Below, in pieces: positions 24,046-34,284 of a DNA stretch of 64,000 nucleotides. The stretch is from Nepenthes gracilis (Eukaryota > Streptophyta > Magnoliopsida > Caryophyllales > Nepenthaceae), in assembly GCA_033239525.1 (NCBI GenBank), contig BSYO01000010.1:13236042-13300041 (forward strand), written 5' to 3'. The notes under the pieces are model-generated. The model was given only the letters and a program-made list of their open reading frames with translations. It had not been told where the DNA came from and ran no database searches. The number at the start of each line of letters is the position of its first letter. Within the stretch, counting starts at the first letter, position 1. The translations under genes were made by a program, and so were the position numbers.

Positions 24046-24779
24046 ATTCGGTTGAATCCATGAGTTATATTTTGTAGAATCCATTGATCGGATTTTACGT
24101 TATTCAGATATTTGTGGAATCTATGTTGTTCATCGATATTGATGTTCATGTCGTTCACGCTGACATATGGACCGGAAAAATCCCCAATCATCGTTGATGT
24201 CGGATTCCAGGGGATTACCGTTGTTTATTGGCACTCTTGCTATTTTTGGATGTGCGGGTCTCGTGGGACCTATTTTGCCTAGAGTCGTATTTACGACGTG
24301 TTGTAATTTGCTCGGATATGGTGGATGGTTAGATTTATATTGAGATCTTGATAGTTTAATATCCGAGATTGTTATTGTTGTATACCGTTTTTGATTATTA
24401 TCACTTACTGGGCTTTGGCTCACCCTTGTATTTTCTTGGCTCCAAATTTAGCTGATTGCATAGTGCAGACTGTGGGGATCCTACTTTTACTGCAGGACTT
24501 TCAGGTAAAGCGATTTGTGGATGTTAGACATTATTTATCAATGGGAGACAAACTAGATGTGTTATTGATAGAAATTGAGTAATTTTCATTTGGGCAGCGA
24601 CCCGTGATTCTTAACAGTTATTATTTCGGGATGATTGTATAATGTATTGATGAATTTGATAGTATTTTAATTTGATTGTGTTGTTATTATGGAATATTAT
24701 GGATGATTTTAATTTTGAGGTTTCCGCGTGATTGATCCGAGCTATATTTGATATTTTGGGTTTGGGTCGTCACAGAAAG

Positions 24780-25589
24780 TCTTACGAATAAGATATGATA
24801 AAAACTAACCATTAAAATTAATAGATTTAACCAGAATTTAAAAAATATATATATAGAAATTGGACAAAATTATCCCAATAGATTACCAGCATACCAACAA
24901 TGCATCAAATACTAGAACAAAAACAAATAGAAAACGACTTTAAATCCGAATGATTCTTAAATATAATCAACATATATGATAAAAACATTTATCAGTCATA
25001 AATATACTTAATTTAGAATAGAAGATAATCACAAATATAAATATAAATGCTACTTTCATTTATCAAGTCATATTTTCTACCATTTCTTAATCCCCAACCT
25101 TTATTTTAATTATTATATGCGCATTGATATGTATAAAGTATGATCTAAAAGGCATAAAGTTATCATGCTTTGAATCAAATAAGAAAGATAAAGAAATATA
25201 ACAATCATTTGAAGAAGGAAGAATGATTCACAAAGAAAGATTATGAACATTCAAAGAAGAAGGATGTAACCAACTCCGAAATAATTATACTCATGTAAAA
25301 AAAATAATACTCCCATAAATTCTTGCACTGTGAACTTTTAATTGAGAAAAGTCCACCGACATTACCTATGGAGTGCATTTGCCGTGCTATGCGTCGCGTG
25401 AAGATTGCTTGAACTGAACTCTTCAATGCCGCTCAACGTCCGCCAGATGCGCTGCTCGAACGGAACTCATCTTTCTCTGCCGCGTGACGCCCACTCGAAC
25501 GCCGTTCGAGCGCAACTATTCATCCTTACGACAGATTTTTCTTTTACTTCCAACGTGCAATGACTCCACCGTTTAGACTCAGAAAAATG
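24780..25589. other. Intergenic DNA, no gene recognised
   Basis: AT-rich to about 25330, then a GC-richer stretch (about 25380-25520) with repeated CTCGAACG/CGTTCGAGCG motifs, reminiscent of material inside the LTR at 31556-33777. No domain is recognised. Confidence 0.5.
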
Positions 25590-25915
25590 CTGATTGATTC
25601 AAAGCATAAAAATCTCGACTATTTGGTTCGGATTCCTGTCGCATAGTAGTAAATAACTCATGGTTGAGTTAATATGAGGAGAGAGATCATCGGTGACATA
25701 TCACTTGTGTAACACATCCCATCTCTCTCAGGCATTTTCATAGCATCCAAAATCTTCGTGAATGGAAAGAAGACAGGTGTTCCTGAACCGAGTAATAATA
25801 TGACAGTTCCATGTTTCAAGACGTTGCTGTCATCTTCATCAGATGGTTTAGTTAGTTGTTTAACGTCAGCTTTAATAAGTCTCCATAATTTCCTTCCTTT
25901 GAGAAAGCTAGGCAT
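25590..25915 (-). pseudogene. Copia gag (UBN2-type) fragment
   Basis: On the minus strand an 85-codon frame (25658-25915) begins MPSFLKGRKLWRLIKADVKQ, typical of the RE1-like copia gag N-terminal region. Frameshifts follow, and gag-like text (HELFTTMRQE) continues to about 25595. No LTR, PBS or pol is visible next to it. It is a short relic, perhaps cut off by later events; the transducing element inserted about 240 bp to its right. Confidence 0.7.
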
Positions 25916-26155
25916 AGCCTATGACCGAGAAATATAGTTGAAAGCTGTTAATATAGTCTCAGAAGGTCAGGGAAATATCAGAACAAATCTCCATTAGAAC
26001 TGGTGGACTGTGTAGGAAAGAAATCTACTGAACTGAGAATAGAATTCTCCGCAAGGACGAGCCCAATAGATTTCCCAGACTCGTGCAGCTAGAAGGATGG
26101 GTCGCAATTAAATTACAATTTTTGGCAGAAAATGAGGCCGGCGTGAAAAGGAGAG

Positions 26156-26598
26156 TGTTACGGATATTTAATTAATTCCCTTCATTATCATTGGTGCACG
26201 TGGGGAGCAGTTGAGCAATTACTGTATATAGTCTATCATTAGCTTTTTGTTTAATTTTGTTTCATTTGTTAGTATATTCCATCTGTTTAATTTGTTACTG
26301 CATGTGGAAGGTTTCCCCGTTTCCATTTGCCCATCTCCCGTTTACCCCAATACCCATTGCCTGTATATAATTTCTGATACTGGTATAATGAAAAGGAAGA
26401 AAAGATATTTTCCTCATTTTTTACTCTTCTGTTTCCCTCTTTCACCCTCTATCTCATTCTACTCTCTCTCCCTCTGACCCTCTCTTCTTCCCCTATTCCC
26501 TCCACTTTCTCCTCTGCCGAACTCCCCTCCTTGGTCGACTACTATGATTTCGTTGTCGTCCCTTACTTGTCGATGCCGTCACCGATTGGCACGTATCA
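26156..26598 (+). repeat. 5' LTR of the transducing element
   Basis: 443 bp, TGTTACGG...CGTATCA. It contains a TATA-like CTGTATATAA near 26363 followed by a long pyrimidine-rich CTCTCTCC stretch (about 26420-26520), which may be the start of R/U5. The short ORF at 26247-26477 lies on it. Confidence 0.88.
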
Positions 26599-26630
26599 TT
26601 TGGTACTTTCATTAAGACCAAGCGGAGGAC

Positions 26631-26831
26631 ATGGATCTGACAGCTGAAGAGCAAGCGCTCGCATCACTGGAACTTGCCATCGCTAAGCTTTCGAAGGAGA
26701 TGAAAGAAACCTGCGACAAGTATCCTGCAAAATACAACACGAATCACAGCACTTACTGCCACAACCAAGCAAACACAGAACTCCATTGTTGGCATCTTCT
26801 CATCGCTCCACAAAATCAAGCAAAACCCTAA
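26631..26831 (+). pseudogene. gag-like N-terminal frame of the transducing element
   Basis: The ATG at 26631, 33 bp past the LTR end, opens 66 codons beginning MDLTAEEQALASLELAIAKL. This acidic, helical start is common in plant gypsy gag proteins. The frame stops at 26831 and no CCHC knuckle is seen after it. It may be a vestigial gag that kept the packaging region, or an unrelated leader ORF. Confidence 0.4.
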
Positions 26832-27803
26832 CTAGTTAGTGAACCTTTCACATTCTGTGGCTTCTTCTACCGTTACTTCCTATCCTATAATCTTACCAGA
26901 CACTCAAATTGCACCTGATCTTCACTTTTTCCAAACTGAAATCCCTTCCTTCCCTTGGTCCGTACAACCACTTGTAATTCAAATCACCATTTCTATTCCC
27001 ACCACGAAACAAATTCGGCACTCCCGTACCAATCGTATCGACCGACTATCCTTACTGACTATAAATTCCTCTTTATTTTCAACTCCATTATTGTTCACGG
27101 CTCCCACTTCTGAAACTTTACCCCAAACTGCTCAGACCCAACCCTTACCACCACAAACTTTAACCAATGTCCAAATCATTACTTCCATTCCTTTTCCAAT
27201 TTACCGAACTGATGATGCTAGAGGCTCACATTTCCACCACCTGCTGCCCTCCAAGCAATTTTTATACACCATAGAGGTACCACTGCAATCTCTTGCTTCC
27301 TCCATTTTCCCTCTTAAACATCCTATTGAAATGGCAATCCACCGTAAGCTCCTATTATTGCTGCTTGTATCATTACCTGACATCACCAGCCTGGCAAAAT
27401 TAGGGTAGAAAATGTTGGATGCAAGTCAACAGCTAACCACTCACACCAACTCAATTCTGTCTAACAAAACCTCTCCACAAAGGCTGCCTCTCCAGCTACA
27501 TGTTTGATAGCCGATGAAGACAGCTCTATTCAGAAGATGGCCCGTGTTGTCGCTATTATAGCTCCATTTGAATCGGACTCTCTATCGGCACTTCTCCACC
27601 ACATTCCACTCTGGCTCTTAGAAATGCACTCAATTCCTCCATCGAAGAACAACATTGGTTGGTGTATTTATGTTTTCATCAATTCTTCCTCATTAAGGGA
27701 TCATATTAGTTACAGGCCGCATAGGCTTGATGAGGGAGCAATTGTGCTCTCAGAATCAATAAATGGTGTGGCTGCCTCAATATCTTTTTTATCATTGTTG
27801 TAG
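26832..27803 (+). other. Unrecognised internal segment, Ser/Thr/Pro-rich frames
   Basis: An open frame of 189 codons (26839-27408) is rich in Ser, Thr, Pro and Ile, and a second one (27504-27803) carries no known motif. They could be eroded gag, a further captured host segment or untranslated RNA. The frame at 27504-27803 ends just before the HOS1-like similarity starts. Confidence 0.35.
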
Positions 27804-28195
27804 CCTAAGTACGACAGAAAATCAATTCAGGCTACATTATGGTATTTAGCATTAGTTGATTTGATTGAGTGATGTAATGACGCGTCGACTGATCAATGTC
27901 ATGCCACTAGAGACATGAGGAGCTGCACTACTCCTGTGCACAGTGTGTTAACCCATTGCAAACATGCATTCTTGTGTGGGAAGGGCGGTCAACAGTTGGA
28001 TATCTGCCCCATTTGTAGAATTTCGCTTCCATAGGGTGGTAATAGACTTAGGTTTCGCCTCTATTATGAGTGTGTTGAGACTGGTCTTATGACCCAGGCA
28101 AATGTTTATATGGATGAAAGCGCTATATCTAGTGATCCAGTTATTATTATTTTGCTGGGTGACATGGTGGTCAAAAACTGATGCAAGCGGTCCTT
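27804..28195 (+). pseudogene. HOS1-like: Captured HOS1-like RING E3 ligase fragment (N-terminal part)
   Basis: The translation follows the N-terminus of plant HOS1, the nuclear-pore-associated E3 ligase that controls cold and flowering responses. It starts with a PKYDRKSIQATL-type leader, then LIE*CNDA, ATRDMRSC, HCKHAFLC (27954-27977), DICPICR (28002-28019), NRLRFRLYYECVE and finally MDESAISSDPVI and MVVKN. The order is that of HOS1 from about residue 20 to about 190, but about 45 residues are missing between YYECVETGL and the MDESA block. Several in-frame stops are present (after LIE, after RISLP, after MVVKN). Exon-sized pieces are joined without intron sequence, so the source was probably an mRNA. 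The RING lacks some expected cysteines (GKGGQQ replaces the AECCQRC type), so no active ligase could be made. I made the family call from memory. Confidence 0.75.
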
Positions 28196-28782
28196 CCTGC
28201 AAGGGACTTATACTGTGGAGATTGATGTGATGCATTCATTCCTTAAGTTTTCAAGAAAACTGTTTAGGTTATCTACGGGGTTGACGGTGTTCAACGGTTT
28301 CCATTTTGCAAAGCTTGATAATCTGCATCATCCTCAAGAGATTACCAACTTAGGAGACATGTCCTTTAATGCCAAGGCTGCAGTTAAAGACAAGCGATGC
28401 ATTCTAGCCTATCTTGCTAGTGATCCAAACGACAGTGCATTCTCCCACTTTGAGCCCCCTGTTGGAAACAAACGATCGCGAGATCTCACTGCAAGATCTG
28501 GTAGAACATACCATCACATTCCACTTAGTGCGAAGAATGTTGTTGTCTTCCCTTCTAGAAACGCAGCTTATTAAGGATGCCCGCAGGTTATTGTCCTCTC
28601 ACCTTGCCCTAGTTGGTGCCCATTTGACTCGGCAACTACCAAGGTAGTGGTTGACCTCTTTATTCTTTGAGAGACCGACTACCGATTGTTTAGAGGAGGC
28701 CCTCAGGGTAATAGAAGCTCCACGACAATCAGATTTGATGATGGCATTGATTAGATGATACGAAAGTTACCTATGCCTAGAT
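28196..28782 (+). other. Unrecognised coding-like stretch between the two captured genes
   Basis: An open frame of 119 codons (28215-28574) contains FHFAKLDNLHHPQEI, KDKRCILAYLASDPND and VGNKRSRDLTARSG. The neighbouring frame continues with KDARRLLSSHLALVGAH and LEEALRVIEAPRQSDLM. Composition and frame-to-frame continuation look like a frameshifted protein-coding cDNA rather than random DNA. I cannot name it. It may be a third captured gene. Confidence 0.45.
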
Positions 28783-29815
28783 GGTGATCAAAACGCTCCT
28801 TGTATTGTACCACTGACTCGTAAGGATGTTTTCAGCAGTATTCAAGATAGTCCAGGGAGAGAGTTCTTGCTTCGTGTGTCCTATCGTGAGATCTACAATG
28901 AGGTGATAACTGATTTGCTCAATCCAACTGGTCAAAATTTGCGTGTTAGAGAAGAGGCACAAGGTACTTATGTGGAAGGTATAAAGGAAAAAGTTGTTTT
29001 ATCTCCTAGACATGCCCTTCTTTCATTGCTGTTGGAGAAGGGCATCATCATGTTGGTTCAAACTATTTTCACACGTTGAGTAGCCGAAATCATACTACAT
29101 GTACACTGATGATTAAAAGCAGTGCCTGTGGTAATGAATATAACGGTGTGATTTTCTCTCAGCTTAATTTGATTAATTTAGCGGGATCAGAGAGCTCCAA
29201 AACTGAAACAACTGGATTAAGGAGAAAAGAGGGATCATACATCAACAAAAGCCTTCTAATGTTGAATGTAATTCCTGGATATTTGGGTGATGCACCAGCC
29301 CATCATTGTCATTCTGCTGGAAATGATGATAAATCAGATGATTTCAGGGATAATTCTCTACTTAGAGAACTGGAGAATAAAAAAGAATCCCCCTGCTCTA
29401 CTGTTGTTGATGCATCTGGTGATTGGAGACTTGCAGAGAACGAAGACTTGCAGGGGAAAATACAGGCTCTAGAGCAGCAACATTCTTCACCCAATGGTGT
29501 TAAACCATCATTATCCGCAGAAAAGTGCATCACAGAGGAGCATATCGAGGACTTGAAAACGAAAGTTGGATCTCAGGAGGCTGAAAATAAAAAACTGAAG
29601 TTGCAACATGTCCAGCTTTTGGAGGACAATAGCGGGTTACGTAAGCAGAGCCAAAAATGACATAAAGAAGCCCCTTATGCAAAAGTACTGGCTTCAACTG
29701 CAGTGGTTGAAATGAAGAATTTGGCAGGTGAAGTTACTAAGCTTTCACTTCCGAATGCAAAAAAATAGAGGACAAATTACAAACTTCTCGTGACTTGGCT
29801 CAATCAGGAGGCTCT
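28783..29815 (+). pseudogene. KIN-7-like: Captured KIN-7 kinesin fragment, intron-less
   Basis: The translation follows plant KIN-7 kinesins (KIN-7D/MKRP group), microtubule motors. It starts after the P-loop at GDQNAPCIVPL, then DVFSSIQDSPGREFLLRVSY, EIYNEVITDLLNPTGQN, VEGIKEKVVLSP, a -1/+1 frameshift near 29020, switch I (SSRNHT), switch II with NLAGSE in place of DLAGSE, and RRKEGSYINKSLL. The rest of the motor is deleted, and the text resumes in the coiled-coil tail (KIQALEQQ, ENKKLKLQHVQLLEDNSGL, then VEMKNLAGEVTKLSL). Motor segments that I expect to lie in separate exons of the parent gene are contiguous here, which points to an mRNA source. Loss of the P-loop and the frame breaks mean no motor can be made. 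The longest remaining frame is 29076-29660. Confidence 0.87.
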
Positions 29816-29994
29816 AGCATGTAACCTACGGGTGGAGTTACAAATTGGAATAACTTTCTTCGTTGTGGAAGGACTAGTGGAGCTGTTAAGCTAGCACGAT
29901 CCACAGGAATGGCCGATCAGAGCAGCAGTATCAGTTATCAAGGCTTTCCATCGTTTAATATTGAGGATAAGGTTCCTATTGATGATGGCAGTAA
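29816..29994 (+). other. 3' internal end of the transducing element
   Basis: Frames such as GAVKLARSTGMADQSSS look coding-like but are not recognised; they may continue the kinesin tail or belong to another captured sequence. A good polypurine tract is not seen directly before the 3' LTR. The nearest purine run, GAGGATAAGG, is about 20 bp upstream. Confidence 0.35.
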
Positions 29995-30431
29995 CGTTAG
30001 GAGATATTTAATTAATTCCGTTCATTATCATTGGTGCACATATAGAGCAGTTGAGCAGTTATTGTATACAGTCTATCATTAGCTTTCTATTTGATTTCTG
30101 TTTCATTTGTTGGTATATTCCGTCTGTTTAATTTGTTACTACACGTGAAAGGGTTTCCCGTTTCCGTTTGCATGTTTCCCGTTTATCCCATTACCCATTT
30201 TTCGTATATAGTTTCTGGTATAATGAGAGGGAAGAAAAGATATTTCCCTCATCTTTTACTCCTGTTTCCCTCTCTCACCCTCTGTCTCGCTCTGCTCTCT
30301 CTCCCTCTGACTCTCTCTTCTCCCTCTATTCCCTCTACTTTCTCCTCTGCCGAACTCCCCTCCTCGGCCGACTACTCTAATTTCGCCGTCGTCCCTCACT
30401 TGCCGGTGCCATCACCGATTGGCACGTATCA
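29995..30431 (+). repeat. 3' LTR of the transducing element
   Basis: 437 bp, CGTTAGGAG...GGCACGTATCA, collinear with 26156-26598, with scattered C/T and G/A differences and a few small indels. The TG start has mutated to CG. The TSD GAGAG follows at once. The 118-codon plus frame at 30091-30447 lies on it. Confidence 0.88.
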
Positions 30432-30503
30432 GAGAGCCATAGGATGATGCAGCGTTGGAGACGAAAATGTGAAATTAAAAACGCAAGGACTCCAAAAAGG
30501 AAA

Positions 30504-30662
30504 GCGAAATCGACGATTTTCCGTCGAAAAGGAATTTGAATATCGGGACTGCAATCGACCGTCGAATATGGATCTGCCGCGAATTTTCAAGCGACGGTGA
30601 AATCGACGATTTCCAGTTGAAGAGAAAACTGAATCTCAGGACAGCGATCGGCCGTCGAATGC
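30504..30662. repeat. 93-bp imperfect tandem duplication
   Basis: GCGAAATCGACGATTTTCCG (30504) recurs as GTGAAATCGACGATTTCCAG (30597), and GCAATCGACCGTCGAAT recurs as GCGATCGGCCGTCGAAT. The 93-bp period keeps a minus-strand frame open (30475-30681), giving two related 31-residue blocks. It lies between two transposon insertions in what may be older host DNA; no family is recognised. Confidence 0.6.
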
Positions 30663-30902
30663 GTTCGGAAGTTAAACCCAATTTATCGAAACGTAAAACA
30701 TCTCAGTGACTCGTTAGGTTCCACTTTGAAAGCATGGCTCCAATTACTTTGGAAGCTAAAAGGGTAGTGGGATCTTTCGCGTAAATGGTGAAGAAAGTGG
30801 GATGTATTTTTGTGCTAATTTTAAATTAATACAAAGAATACTTATTCAATTTTTTACTCTTCTTTTGGCCTTTTTTTGATTGTACTGAAACAATTGACGA
30901 CA
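30662..30902 (+). repeat. Copia-2 5' LTR
   Basis: About 240 bp. The left end is placed by alignment with 38998 onward, as the TG has decayed. The right end GACGACA is placed by the PBS-like TGATATCAGAAAGC at about 30904-30917. Short LTRs of this size are common in copia lineages. Confidence 0.6.
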
Positions 30903-31059
30903 CTGATATCAGAAAGCTACAATTTTAAAAGTGAAAATTTTAACTTTTTTTATTTCAGATTCTTAAGCTTTCAAAGAAAAATTATGATACTAGGAGCATT
31001 TAATTTAAGTGCTACTAAAATCTTACAAAATATTGAAGATTATTGATAGTGAATTTTTT

Positions 31060-31555
31060 AATATCACTCTGAGGAGGAAGAATCCCTTGATTCTAATCAA
31101 AGGAAGGAGTTCAAGGAACTCAAGAAAAAGGATAAAAGAGCTTTGTTTCTATTATACTAAGTCATAGATGAGTCAAATTTTGAGAAAATTGCTCATCAAA
31201 AAACATCTCATGAAGCATGCGAGATACTCCAGGCTTTCCAACGAGGTACGATAAGATTGTCAAAATACATTTACAATTGTTGAAATCAAAATTCAATAAT
31301 TTGAATATCATCGAATCTAAATCTATAACCGACGTTTTTTGCTAGATTATTAGTAATATTTAGTAACAAGAAACACCATGATGGAACCAAAAATGATGAA
31401 GAGGTAATTGAGAAGATCTTATGTTCTTTGCCTTCAAATTTTGATTATGTAGTGATACTTATAGAAGAAACCAAAGATTTAAGTATGATAAAGTCGGATT
31501 AGTGGTTAGATTTATTGCAAGTACATGAACATCATTTTAAAAAGTCCATTAATTC
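31060..31555 (+). pseudogene. Copia-2 gag fragment, left of the nested insertion
   Basis: Translation gives UBN2-type gag text in order: KEFKELKKKDKRALFLL, HEACEILQ, KNDEEVIEKILCSLPSNFDY, IEETKDLS and VHEHHFKKS. In-frame stops and shifts are present. The gag text breaks at 31555 and resumes after 35520 with LDQAL and SQLDLKEVREEC. Confidence 0.78.
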
Positions 31556-33777
31556 TGTAAGGTACGGGTATTTAAAACGTAATAAATCCTAATAATTAAG
31601 TTGATGTAATTAATTTTGGGATAAATAAAATTAAAAAAATTAAAAAATTTACTTAGTATAGTAAAACTGTAGGGCCGAGCCTGTTACAGTCTCGAGCCCA
31701 AAAAGGAGGTGCCAATTCCAAAAGCTATTGGGCTCGCTGCAAGCTCAAGTCAGACAGGTGCGTAAAATTACAAAAGTATTGGACTCATTGTTTGCTCAAG
31801 CGCGGAAGGTGACGCCATTTTACGAATGCAAGCGTCCGTTGCGCGCTCACTGTAAGCTCAAGCGTTCTGTGCTCGCCTTCCTAGCGCACGAGTATCAATT
31901 CGATAAATCAGCCACCAACTTACTTTCGCATTTTAAATAGGAAAGGAAGGAGAGAGAGAAGCCATGAACACAAAAAGCACGAAGGGGATAAGAGAGAAAA
32001 AGTGAAGGGGAATGGGCTCTCTATCAATTTCAATCCAATCAGAGTAAGAAAATTGATAAATCAGATTGAAACAAGTATACCATAAACCCCACTCTTCCTT
32101 GTTATTGCTTTTTGATGCCTCCATTTGGGTATTCTTCCTTTAATACCCACCTCCTCTAAGATTTGTTATATATAGTGTATATTTTATAAATTTCTCATGA
32201 TTTTATGAATAGATTTCATATTTAAGTATAAGTATTATGATTTATGGTTTCGATTTCGTGGTTTGGCTTGCATTTCTTGTCCGATTTGTGTTCGAAACAT
32301 TTTTTCCAAACCATAACTCAAAAATGGAGATATGAAATTGTTATAAAACTTGAATTATGAGGTAAAAATATTATTTTACAAATTGTTTAAGCTTGTTGGA
32401 CATGTTGACCTGGAAATCGCTAAAAAGTTACGTTGTCAAAAGAATACTAAGAATTTCAAGATTATCTGAAGGTTTAAATGCATGAAATTAAAGTTGCCCT
32501 TAAAATATGAAGATTTAGGGTTAAGAAGTAAGAACAAAAAATAACCAAGATAAGTTAAAATGTGTAAGAAATTGGATCAAAGTTTATTATTCAACGGGTA
32601 GTGTTCTTTCCATACCTTAGGATATTATAATGGTAATCGAGGATAACTCTACCCATAGAGTAATATGTGGTCTGTCTTTCTCGGGGCGTCATTATGGAGG
32701 ATGAGAAATTATGATCATCCTATTCTCAAGATGTAAATAAGGATGATAAGAATTTATGATTATCCTACTCTCGAGATGTTAATAAAGAAGAACCCATAAC
32801 TTTGGATTGTGTGGAGTATCACAATATATCCTCAATTATTCACTCAATTAACTGGTAGGGTCTACTAGTTCGTATCCCTTAAGATGATGAAGTTAATCTA
32901 AAGAACAAGTAAATTGAGCCGATTTGTGTTCTTTAGCATGCTTTTCTGGCTAAGATAAATGAAATGGATAATTGAAGAAAAAGATAAAAGAAACAAAGAA
33001 AGAAGATTTTATCTCCAAATTCAGGTTTACATATCGTCTTATGAATTTTCCTCATCCATATGCATTGATGAAACCTAATCCCTTTTATACATTCCCTTCC
33101 ATTTATATTCATATTTTAAATGAAACATTACATGTCCTTATTATTATAGTACCTTATTGAACTGTTGACTCACTCCTTACTGTTTTGTCTATCCTCCCAG
33201 ATGATACTGTTGAACTGATACCTAATGAGAAAGAGTTCGACTAAGGATTTGCTAAGGAAGGTTGGCTGGACTTAAAGATTTGGGCAAATTTTAGAAGTTA
33301 ATATATTGTGAATGAAACCATCTAATATTTTGGATAAATTTGATGTATTAAATAGCATATTATGTTGAATTTATCATGAATTATTGTTATACTTCTACAT
33401 GTCAACCTATGGATATAATTTGCTTCCGTAGGTTTGATAATTTTTGAAAATTATACAGGTTCCTTGATGGCATCTTTATTAGATTCAATGTGGTAGTTAT
33501 AAATACTATACTAGAGTGATAGATGATATGGTATTTGATATTGGTCATGTGTATGAGTTGTGTACATATTATGGATGATTGAATGTTGAATGCATGTATG
33601 ATTTTTGTATAGGTTGTATTATTTTGAATGCATGTATGATTTTTGTCCATATTTAGGAGAGATTTTGCCCAATTTTCTATAAAAAATTATATACTTAATG
33701 AATTATGGATTAGTTCTATTAAGTTAAGTATGATTGTTGATGGAGGTCATTAGCGGACGATGACCTGTTCCGTCACA
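31556..33777 (+). repeat. 5' LTR of the nested chromovirus-like element
   Basis: 2222 bp, TGTAAGG...GTTCCGTCACA. A GC-richer part (about 31680-31920) has many AAGCG/GCGCTC motifs. Near 32699-32787 two units of about 44 bp repeat AGGATGA...TTATGATCATCCT and can each fold into a hairpin. Hydrophobic short ORFs here are chance. Confidence 0.82.
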
Positions 33778-34284
33778 ATTGGTCTTAGAGAAAAAGAGAT
33801 CCATTATAATTGATCAATCTTTAAGCGAAAGTTTAGATCTAGTCTAGGTTAAGATGGGACAAGGGTAGTTGGGGTTATATTGAATATTAGGTGTTAGCCC
33901 CTAGGTTAAATTTCAATGCATTGAATAATTGTCAACCCCTTCATCTAATTTGAGCATGCGAGACTAATTGATATTGTGATATTTGTAATTATAAAATAAT
34001 AGCATGGTGAGTAAAGGAAGAAGAAGGAATGCTTGATGTGGTACTAGTACTCCTCAAAATCGAGGGGCTTAATATATAAACTTGTTGGGAAGAATGACTA
34101 ACATAGTATAATCAATCGAGTAGCGTCATATGGCTCCGATTCCTACTCCAAATCCAACCCTAGTAAATCTCGGCCAATAACATATGAGAAATTTATGGCT
34201 AAACGGGCACCTGAATTTTTAGGATAGTCAGATCCGATAAAGGTAAATATTTGAATTTGGAGGTTAAAGAAAATCTTTATTGTC

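Larger units (their letters stand above)
20817..24774 (+). mobile_element. Very long solo LTR (3.96 kb) of a chromovirus-like gypsy family
   Basis: The segment starts TGTAACATCCCG and ends GGGTCGTCACA, and a perfect 5-bp TSD, GAAAG, flanks it (20812-20816 and 24775-24779). The internal order matches the 2.5-kb LTR at 56812-59312 read on the minus strand: AT-rich simple repeats, then a purine-rich tract, then CCG/GGC-rich DNA, then mixed sequence with a TTACTGGGCTTTGGCTCACC-like stretch near the end. No internal retroviral region or second LTR is attached, so it is a solo LTR. Frames of up to 171 codons inside it (for example 21315-21831 and 22238-22753) fall on low-complexity DNA and are not genes. 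Confidence 0.85.
26156..30431 (+). mobile_element. Non-autonomous LTR retrotransposon carrying host gene fragments
   Basis: LTRs at 26156-26598 and 29995-30431 flank 3.4 kb. The whole unit sits between perfect 5-bp duplications, GAGAG (26151-26155 and 30432-30436), so everything between went in as a single insertion. After the 5' LTR comes TTTGGTACTTTCATTAAGACC-like leader DNA and an ATG at 26631 that opens a short gag-like frame. No protease, integrase, reverse transcriptase or RNase H motif is visible. The interior instead holds intron-less pieces of a HOS1-like E3 ligase gene (27804-28195), an unrecognised coding-like stretch (28196-28782) and a KIN-7 kinesin (28783-29815). The LTRs match at roughly 85-90% by eye, mostly transition differences, so the insertion is not recent. 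Replication would have depended on proteins from another element. Confidence 0.88.

Noticed and set aside
26839..27408. 189-codon frame considered as a host gene
   Set aside because: It lies inside the retrotransposon between gag-like and HOS1-like segments, has no recognisable domain, and is Ser/Thr/Pro-rich with an uneven composition. Listed only as an unrecognised segment.
28867..29660. Intact, functional kinesin gene
   Set aside because: The P-loop is missing, a frameshift lies near 29020, half the motor is deleted, and LTRs with a TSD enclose it.
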